Made by a program: the position numbers and the translations under genes. 9,052 bases of DNA from Bacteroidaceae bacterium (GTDB lineage: Bacteria; Bacteroidota; Bacteroidia; Bacteroidales; Bacteroidaceae). The notes below the pieces were generated by a model. That model was not told the origin of the DNA, ran no database searches, and worked only from the letters and a program-made list of their open reading frames with translations. The DNA is taken from assembly GCA_017472905.1 (NCBI GenBank), contig JAFUNW010000167.1, forward strand, positions 1-9,052. The letters run 5' to 3'. Positions 1 to 5,997 of this stretch are shown here, in pieces. How positions within the stretch are numbered: position 1 is the stretch's first letter; every line of letters begins with the position of its first letter.

Positions 1-1
1 T

Positions 2-1996
2 ATCACCGGTCTTTCGAAATGGACCAAAGGAACCGGCATGTCCTCGTGGTTTAACAGCTATGTGAATCTTTATATATTCAACTTGGCAGAGAAAGAGCTG
101 CAAACTGTGTTTAGTGAAGTAGAAGAGACAGTAGTGAACGTTGGTACTACGTTCTATAGCAGTTCTTTGGGTATGCACGAAGGAAAACTTTATTTCACAG
201 CTCAACAAAGATTGATCGTAATCGAACCGACATTGAAAAATGCATCATTGACAGCCCCAATATTCCTCGGAGAGGCCGTAGGCATTTGTTTCTCTAAATC
301 AACCGAAAACGGGAAGGCTTCCGAAAACAATCAAACCGGAACCGAAGTGGATACACGCAAAGTGAAGGTCGTAGAAACATACGGAGACCACATGGGCGAA
401 CGAGGGGGAATAACACATCGCAAAGTAAGTCTCTATGACTCCGAAGGAAAACTACAACGTGAAGCAACCTACGGATTGACTTATGCCACAGCAACAACAG
501 AATCGGAGTGGCAAATAGAATATTTCACCTCATATCACTACAACGAGGCAGGATTGCTCACAACCGTTGCCGGCGAAAAATATGGATTATTTGACGGTAC
601 GGACCCGACATTCATGGCAAACAACGACACCATCACATACGAATATGACGAAAAAGGCAACCTAATCAAAGAGAGTTTCTTGGCCAATGGATACAGCCTC
701 CTCTATGAATATGACGCTGAGGGACATCGCACAAAAGAGATGAAACAATTACCGGATCAATACAATATGTATGACGGCGATTTCTACAATTTATATGAAA
801 TTACCTACTCTTCGTTTAATGAGTTCGGACAGCCGGATTCAATTCATAGCATCGGAGTGCAAGAAGACAGCCAATATTTCGGAGTATACACGTATGATGA
901 AGAGGGACGGAAAATCGCAGAAAAGAAATGGGCTTCGAAAGACAGCGTCATGACATCGGACGAAACATGGACCTATTATCCCGAAGGAGGGGACACTGCT
1001 ATGGTTTATTGGAAACATGAATGGTTCTACGGATTTGACAAAGGAGAGACACGAACTGTCTACACCTACGACAACGGAAATACCAATCGTACAAAAGCAC
1101 AAAACCAAACGCTGTCAGATGGAAAATGGATCAACGAAATCTCTTATACAATCACAGAGATGAGCGATGTGGCCACAACCATGACTGCGACATTAAACGT
1201 AACGAACGGCGAAGGAAAGAACAGCGCTAACCTGGCTATATCCATGCCGGAAGCAGGAGTAACGGGTTCACTTGCATTCGATGTTTACCGTCACGGTATA
1301 TTGTTGACCCGACTTTTTGCAACGGAAGCCGCTGAAGACGGACAGCTGTATTACAATGACGAAAATGTGAAAAACGGTACATACGATTATTATGTTCAAA
1401 CCATCTTGGTCGATGAATTACAGGAAACTGAAACAGCATTGGACATCTCGAATGTAGTTCGCCATACGCATTTCACCGAGCTTCCGGCAGTAAGCGAAAT
1501 CAGATGTATCTCTGCACGCAAGGAAAACGGAATCTATTATGCTACGATAGAGTGGGATGCACCAACCGGAGTTGAAAATGAAGAATTGGGATTCTTGCGC
1601 TATAGCGTCATGCTGGAAAATATGAAAGCAGCAGAAAATGCAAATACCGAAGGTAATACCACGACTTTTGAAATAGAAGCCGGATACACAGGTACAGTCA
1701 ATCTCTATATCCAAACAGTCTATACCTTAGGTAAATCGAACAGCACAATGGTAACCATCGATGCCGCAGCTGCTGCCGGAGTTGAGCAACTCGCCGCTGA
1801 CTGCAAAATAACGGTAGAGAATGGTACAATCCACGTTACAGAGAATGCAGACATTACAGTTTACAACACTCAAGGCGCATTGTTGAAAGAGATAAAGAAT
1901 GTAACCGAAGCCAATCTGAATGACTTACCGGCAGGAATTTATCTGGTAAAAGTGAAGACTGACGATGAGGTACAATCCGTTAAAGTGAGAAAATAA
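2..1996 (+). CDS. Partial T9SS-sorted surface protein with YD-like repeats and Fn3-like domains (5' end missing)
   Basis: The reading frame is open to the left edge, so the gene begins upstream. The first in-window ATG (base 38) lies inside a continuous domain and is unlikely to be the true start. Numbering from that ATG, residues 1-85 look like the end of a propeller or beta-rich domain. Residues 130-350 carry about eight YD/RHS-like units with a Y-x-Y-D-x-x-G core, near residues 133, 168, 201, 223, 260, 284, 313 and 342. Residues 400-475 and 482-577 look like Fn3-type beta sandwiches. Residues 585-652 are a Por secretion tail with the typical pattern of 'ITVYNTQG', then 'LPAGIYLVKV', then a basic end 'SVKVRK'. 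Such tails direct periplasmic proteins through the type IX system for surface attachment or release. No catalytic motif is visible, so the substrate or partner is unknown. The following gene also encodes a T9SS cargo. Secretion class is fairly sure; molecular role is not. Confidence 0.85.
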   Translation: MTGLSKWTKGTGMSSWFNSYVNLYIFNLAEKELQTVFSEVEETVVNVGTTFYSSSLGMHEGKLYFTAQQRLIVIEPTLKNASLTAPIFLGEAVGICFSKSTENGKASENNQTGTEVDTRKVKVVETYGDHMGERGGITHRKVSLYDSEGKLQREATYGLTYATATTESEWQIEYFTSYHYNEAGLLTTVAGEKYGLFDGTDPTFMANNDTITYEYDEKGNLIKESFLANGYSLLYEYDAEGHRTKEMKQLPDQYNMYDGDFYNLYEITYSSFNEFGQPDSIHSIGVQEDSQYFGVYTYDEEGRKIAEKKWASKDSVMTSDETWTYYPEGGDTAMVYWKHEWFYGFDKGETRTVYTYDNGNTNRTKAQNQTLSDGKWINEISYTITEMSDVATTMTATLNVTNGEGKNSANLAISMPEAGVTGSLAFDVYRHGILLTRLFATEAAEDGQLYYNDENVKNGTYDYYVQTILVDELQETETALDISNVVRHTHFTELPAVSEIRCISARKENGIYYATIEWDAPTGVENEELGFLRYSVMLENMKAAENANTEGNTTTFEIEAGYTGTVNLYIQTVYTLGKSNSTMVTIDAAAAAGVEQLAADCKITVENGTIHVTENADITVYNTQGALLKEIKNVTEANLNDLPAGIYLVKVKTDDEVQSVKVRK

Positions 1997-2010
1997 AGAA
2001 GAAGTTTCTT

Positions 2011-2054
2011 GAGCGGAGCGACTATCTCCATTTATCTCCCTTTAACTCCTAAAA
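2011..2054 (+). repeat. 44-bp direct repeat, copy A
   Basis: This copy begins GAGCGGAGCGACTATCTCC and ends in TTTAACTCCTAAAA. It matches 2160-2203 at 43 of 44 positions; the single difference is A versus T at repeat position 20. It lies 14 bases after the stop codon of the upstream cargo gene. A related stretch also precedes it: AGAAGTTTCTTGAGC at 2000-2014 is echoed with one inserted base at 2099-2114. Non-coding; function unknown. Confidence 0.9.
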
Positions 2055-2060
2055 AGCAAG

Positions 2061-2090
2061 AAGATCCTTCGACTTCGCTCAGGATGACAA
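2061..2090. repeat. Short copy of the GATCCTTCGAC...CTCAGGATGAC interspersed repeat
   Basis: This 30-base element has ends identical to the element at 5809-5850: 17 bases on the left and 13 on the right. It lacks the 12 internal bases CCAAAGGCTCCG. The ATCCT/AGGAT ends are complementary, so each copy is a small imperfect palindrome. It sits between the two 44-bp direct repeats. I recognise the type as a short palindromic intergenic repeat resembling elements I recall from Bacteroidetes and other bacteria, but I cannot assign a family name. Confidence 0.85.
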
Positions 2091-2120
2091 GTGGGAGGAG
2101 AAGTTTACTTGAGCAAAAAA

Positions 2121-2154
2121 GGAGATAAAAGCCTATCATTTGGCCCTTATCTCC
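2121..2154. other. Imperfect hairpin with alternative pairing partners in the leader of the 1077-residue gene
   Basis: Bases 2121-2133 (GGAGATAAAAGCC) pair with 2142-2154 (GGCCCTTATCTCC) in 11 of 13 positions around an 8-base loop. The 5' arm can instead pair without mismatch over 11 bases with 2178-2188 inside direct-repeat copy B. The mRNA leader could therefore fold in two exclusive ways. There is no U-tract directly after the stem, so it is not a standard terminator. Any regulatory role is conjecture. Confidence 0.5.
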
Positions 2155-2159
2155 CCAAA

Positions 2160-2203
2160 GAGCGGAGCGACTATCTCCTTTTATCTCCCTTTAACTCCTA
2201 AAA
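2160..2203 (+). repeat. 44-bp direct repeat, copy B
   Basis: This is the second copy of the 44-base repeat at 2011-2054, with one mismatch and the same orientation, offset by 149 bases. It ends 45 bases before the start codon of the downstream cargo gene and so probably lies in, or just upstream of, its 5' leader. It contains CTTTTATCTCC, complementary to the hairpin arm at 2121-2131. Confidence 0.9.
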
Positions 2204-2248
2204 GAAGACTCCTTGTAAGAAACTTAACGAGTTTATACAAAAACACGA

Positions 2249-5200
2249 ATGAATATGAAATTAAAAGCTTTCTGTTTCGCCATTTTACTGGGAACATTAC
2301 CCGTATGTGCACAAAAGACCGGGCCACTGGTTTTGCACACCCTACCGGACTATCAAGTGACAGCTCTATCTACAAACGGGAAATGGGCTTGTGGCACATA
2401 CATCGATGCAGCCAATCAATTTTATGCCTTTCGATGGGATATAGAAAATAACAAGACCATATTATTGAGTAGCGGAGATTGTTTTTCTGAAGCCAATGCA
2501 GTCTCCAATGATGGAATAGTAGTAGGTTCGTTTGACAACAAGGAGGCCACAAGCAACGGTGCACCGGCATATACTGCCGGATACTGGAAAGATGGCAGTT
2601 GGCATCACTTACCTAATATCAACAATGCACCGGTTTCGTCCAATGAAGAGGTGGGATATGCCTATGCCATCAGTCAGAACGGAAGATATATAGCCGGAGC
2701 GTATAATGACAAGGAAAGTGTCTGCATCCCCATTATCTGGGAAGATGGCAAAGTAGCCCATACGTTTGGAGGAACCGGATATGACGGTATGATTTACACC
2801 GTTTCAGAAGATGGACAACGGGCAGCCGGATGGTCTATCACAAGAAATTCCGAAAGCGCTCGTGTTGCAACCCTTTGGGAAGTAGGCAAGGGAGATTCGC
2901 TTTTGATGGATGAACGTTTAAGCGATGCTTGGTGTTCGGGACGAAAGTTTTCTCCCAACGGAAAATACTTGCTTTATTGGGAGAGTTTTTATGATATACC
3001 GGCCGATCAGATAACAGACCCTAATAGTTCCAATATGGGACTTTTGGCACTCTATAATCTGGAAACCGGAGAAAAAACCGGTATGCCGACAATCACTCGT
3101 GACCCTTATAATTTCGATGTATTTGACATAACGGATAACGGAACCATCGTTGGCTACGAACAACTGGATGGCACTTACGTAGAACGGGCCATTATCTTTA
3201 AGGATGGGAAAACACGTTATTTGGAGGACTATTTGGAAGAGAAGGGAGTAAATATTGATGAGCAGGAGGTCATCATGCCATTGGATGAAGCCTCCCGCCA
3301 TCTGAGGAGAGGACAAGGAATCTCTAGCGATGAGAACACCTTTGCAGTACTCTATTACGACACCATTGGTGCTACCCGCACAATGGTTGTAAAATTAGAT
3401 GAAAACCTGACAACCCGTCCGCCCGTTCAATTGGAAGCTACCGGACTGAAAGATGTAGGTGCAACCCGTCTTCAATGGAAAAAGCCTTTGGCCGGAATGG
3501 ACGAAATAGTTGGATACAATGTATATCGCAACGGAGTGAAAGTAAACAGTACACCTATCGGCGAAACAGCTTATTGGGATACAAACCTAACCGAAGGAAC
3601 CTATTCCTATAGTGTTACGGCTGTCTATCCGGAGGGAGAATCTACAGCATCTTCTCCTATCGAACTGACTTTACCTTCTCGGGAAACATCTGCTCCACGC
3701 TCTCTCTTTGCCCGTCAAAAAGGATTGGATGATGTCCTCTTAATGTGGCAAACTCCTCAAAGCAATTTGGCGGTTAAAGGATATTATCCGGAAGAAGCCT
3801 CTGTAATCGGATTCGGAGGAGGTAACAACTCTTTTGAAGTGGCCATACGATTTGATGCGGCAGAAATGGCTTTATACAAAGACCATCTGCTCCATAGTGT
3901 CTCTTTTTATCCGATGAGTGCTCAACAACAATGGACTATCAACATCTATAAAAAGGCTATCGGAACAGAATCGACAGAACTTATTTACACTCAACCGGTG
4001 ACACAAACGTTGCAATATGGGGTTCAAAACAGTGTAAAACTCAACGAAGCAATAGAACTTCCTACAAACGCTGACCTCTATATTGCTATTGCAGTTGATG
4101 TATCTCAAACAGAAACATCATACAATGTAATCGGAGAGATAAATGGAGAAGCACGTCCCGGATACAGCGACCTTTTGCGACTTTTGGAGGAAAAGGATTT
4201 TTATTCCTTGTATGATGATGCACAAAAGAATTCCTACGAAGTGTACTCATCCTGGGCTATAAACGCAATATTGGCTACACCACAGGAGTTGAAAGATAAT
4301 CTTGACGAAATAAGTCGCTATGAAATCTATAACGGAGAAGCGAAATTGGGAGAGACAAACGAACTTACTTACATCGCCCATGAACTTCCACAAGGCACAC
4401 ACACGTTGGCAGTGAAAGCCATTTATTCCGATGGTCGTATCTCTCCGGCAACAGCAACAACAATTGATGTTACAGCCAATGAACTGGTCTATAAAGCTAT
4501 TAATAACCCCAAAATAGCCTTGACCGACACACACAGCATCGTGGCCCGGTGGGACGTTCCGGTTGACGATGACGAAACACATATCACCTATGCTGAAGGA
4601 GAAACACAAGGTGGAGTAGTCGGACCAACCGACAGCAACTACGGATACATGGCCGCAGCTATTTATGGACAAGAAAAGCTAAAAGGATATGACGGCTATC
4701 AAATCAAAGCATTCCGATTCTATCCCTTGGCCAATGCAGAGTTTACTTTCTTCCTCTATGCCGGAGAAGAGAATGTTTCTACTCTGTTTGTTGAAGAATA
4801 TGTGTTGAATACATGGAATACAGTCTACCTTGACGAACCTATCACTTTGAAATCCGGTATTGATTACCGTCTTGCACTCGACTGCTATGACGTGGTTCCG
4901 GGAACTGCACCTTTAGGTCTGGACCGTCAAATGCCTTTTACCGGCATTTCCGATATCTATTCGCTCAACGAAGGAGCCAGCTATTCTTCCATAAATCAAG
5001 CCTCCATGTATGGCAACTGGATGATGGGTATGGTCATCGCATCTGTAGAGAAGAAGGAACTCCCCATCTTGGGTTACGATGTACGCATCGATGCCAAGAA
5101 AGTCAACGAAACGTTACTGACAACCCCATCCTTTACCTACCAATTCCCGTCCGATGCCAAAACATCGCATCGCATGAATGTGGATGTTCATTATGAAGTA

Positions 5201-5482
5201 AAAGGGAAAGTAGATGGAGGAGCCTCTTTCTTCACCATCGGGCCCGACAAAATAGACGAGCAGACAGTTCTTCACCTGACATTAACACAAGAGCAAGGTT
5301 TCGTCCTCGTTGAAGGAGAGAAGATACAAAGTCTCACACTCTATGACCTAAGCGGACAACTCCTTGTTTCCGCTCAAGGAAATAAGCTCGACATTTCCGG
5401 TTTGCCCTCCGGCATCTACCCGTTGCAAATTGTCGTGAACAACCAAGTAAAGAGTATGAAGTTAAACATTTTAGCAAAGTAA
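2249..5482 (+). CDS. T9SS-sorted multidomain surface protein: HAF-like propeller, Fn3, two split Fn3 modules, Por tail
   Basis: Start: residues 1-22 form a Sec signal peptide (MNMKLK, then a hydrophobic run) with probable cleavage after VCA. The Cys at residue 20 lacks a proper lipobox. An alternative ATG lies two codons downstream; upstream is A-rich with no Shine-Dalgarno. Residues 30-385 contain repeated units of the type S-x-(D/N)-G-x-x-x-x-G followed by W-x-x-G, for example near 41-50, 86-93, 142-150 and 186-195, as in HAF-repeat beta-propellers. Residues 391-477 are an Fn3 domain. Residues 482-744 and 746-992 each look like Fn3 interrupted by a 150-170-residue beta-sandwich sharing an FYP motif and an N-x-V-x-L-x-E-x-I signature. 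Residues 1005-1077 are a Por tail ('LTLYDLSGQLL', 'LPSGIYPLQI', ending 'KLNILAK'). No protease, glycosidase or other catalytic motif was seen, so a binding or adhesive role is inferred. It follows another T9SS cargo gene by 252 bases and ends at a strong terminator. Confidence 0.9.
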   Translation: MNMKLKAFCFAILLGTLPVCAQKTGPLVLHTLPDYQVTALSTNGKWACGTYIDAANQFYAFRWDIENNKTILLSSGDCFSEANAVSNDGIVVGSFDNKEATSNGAPAYTAGYWKDGSWHHLPNINNAPVSSNEEVGYAYAISQNGRYIAGAYNDKESVCIPIIWEDGKVAHTFGGTGYDGMIYTVSEDGQRAAGWSITRNSESARVATLWEVGKGDSLLMDERLSDAWCSGRKFSPNGKYLLYWESFYDIPADQITDPNSSNMGLLALYNLETGEKTGMPTITRDPYNFDVFDITDNGTIVGYEQLDGTYVERAIIFKDGKTRYLEDYLEEKGVNIDEQEVIMPLDEASRHLRRGQGISSDENTFAVLYYDTIGATRTMVVKLDENLTTRPPVQLEATGLKDVGATRLQWKKPLAGMDEIVGYNVYRNGVKVNSTPIGETAYWDTNLTEGTYSYSVTAVYPEGESTASSPIELTLPSRETSAPRSLFARQKGLDDVLLMWQTPQSNLAVKGYYPEEASVIGFGGGNNSFEVAIRFDAAEMALYKDHLLHSVSFYPMSAQQQWTINIYKKAIGTESTELIYTQPVTQTLQYGVQNSVKLNEAIELPTNADLYIAIAVDVSQTETSYNVIGEINGEARPGYSDLLRLLEEKDFYSLYDDAQKNSYEVYSSWAINAILATPQELKDNLDEISRYEIYNGEAKLGETNELTYIAHELPQGTHTLAVKAIYSDGRISPATATTIDVTANELVYKAINNPKIALTDTHSIVARWDVPVDDDETHITYAEGETQGGVVGPTDSNYGYMAAAIYGQEKLKGYDGYQIKAFRFYPLANAEFTFFLYAGEENVSTLFVEEYVLNTWNTVYLDEPITLKSGIDYRLALDCYDVVPGTAPLGLDRQMPFTGISDIYSLNEGASYSSINQASMYGNWMMGMVIASVEKKELPILGYDVRIDAKKVNETLLTTPSFTYQFPSDAKTSHRMNVDVHYEVKGKVDGGASFFTIGPDKIDEQTVLHLTLTQEQGFVLVEGEKIQSLTLYDLSGQLLVSAQGNKLDISGLPSGIYPLQIVVNNQVKSMKLNILAK

Positions 5483-5489
5483 TATTTAC

Positions 5490-5521
5490 AAAAGAGGGAG
5501 ACCGTTTGGTTTCCCTCTTTT
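5490..5521 (+). terminator. Intrinsic terminator after the 1077-residue cargo gene
   Basis: A 14-bp stem (5490-5503 with 5508-5521, one G-U pair) encloses the 4-base loop GTTT and ends in CTCTTTT. It begins 7 bases after the stop codon. The flanking A-run means it could also act on minus-strand transcripts. Confidence 0.85.
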
Positions 5522-5537
5522 CATAAACTTGATAAAC

Positions 5538-5587
5538 AAAAAAATGAAAGCAACTTCATTAATTATCGAAGCCGCTTTCATTTTTTT
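5538..5587. terminator. Second, bidirectional hairpin terminator
   Basis: Bases 5538-5551 (AAAAAAATGAAAGC) and 5574-5587 (GCTTTCATTTTTTT) are perfect 14-base inverted repeats. Inner bases CTTC (5554-5557) and GAAG (5568-5571) can extend the stem. A T-tract follows the GC-containing part in either direction, so it can back up the terminator at 5490-5521 and also stop minus-strand transcripts coming from the TonB receptor gene, which has no terminator closer to its stop. Confidence 0.75.
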
Positions 5588-5737
5588 GTACCAGATGCAT
5601 CTTTAGTTCGAGCTGACTCAATTTCCAATTGAATAAGAATTATTGGTATCCGGCTAACATTTGTAATCATTGCAGTTCGGAATACGATTCCACGATTCGA
5701 CTTCATTTCCGGTTCATTTTAGCCCCATAACGTCTCT
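5588..5737. other. Intergenic stretch with no supported feature
   Basis: This is part of the 515-base convergent intergenic region 5483-5997. It contains no convincing ORF, RNA gene or promoter. The rest of that region holds the two terminators on its left, the repeat pair at 5738-5848, and at 5851-5997 another AT-rich stretch in which nothing could be supported. Confidence 0.6.
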
Positions 5738-5848
5738 GTCATCCTGAGCGGAGTTTACGGAGTCGAAGGATCTCTGAGATTTACTGACGGTCTCTCTCGC
5801 TATACTCTAAGATCCTTCGACTTCGCCAAAGGCTCCGCTCAGGATGAC
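5738..5848. repeat. Inverted pair of interspersed repeat elements (large hairpin)
   Basis: The left copy (5738-5773) runs GTCATCCTGAGCGGAG, then 7 bases, then AGTCGAAGGATCT. The right copy (5810-5848) is its reverse complement with 10 bases in the middle instead of 7. The outer 16 bases and the 13-base segments nearest the 36-base spacer match exactly, so the pair can fold into one long hairpin. Each copy also has complementary ATCCT/AGGAT ends. It lies on the downstream side of the minus-strand receptor gene, about 150 bases past its stop. It resembles REP/BIME-like paired palindromes; a role in transcript 3'-end formation or protection is inference. Confidence 0.85.
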
Positions 5849-5997
5849 AAAACGAGAGTGGACATAAAGAGGCTTATCGACCTTTAAAACGTAAGAGAAC
5901 AACACCTTATATCTGTTTACCGGACACCCATAAATAAGAATATATCCTACTATCAAAATTCAATTGGCATATTTAGCACATAAAATTCTCGTACGCC

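Noticed and set aside
1997..2248. Possible insertion sequence or attachment site because of direct repeats around an element
   Set aside because: No transposase, integrase, tRNA end or terminal inverted repeats are present. The direct repeats are 44 bases, too long for a target-site duplication, and enclose only about 105 bases.
2140..2451. 103-codon plus-strand ORF overlapping the start of the 1077-residue gene
   Set aside because: It begins inside repeat DNA and runs out of frame through the signal peptide and propeller coding region. Its product shows no domain character.
5544..5606. 20-codon ORF reading MKATSLIIEAAFIFLYQMHL, a possible small hydrophobic peptide
   Set aside because: It lies almost wholly within the perfect hairpin at 5538-5587, which explains the sequence better. 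No promoter or start signal supports it, and an ORF this short is expected by chance.
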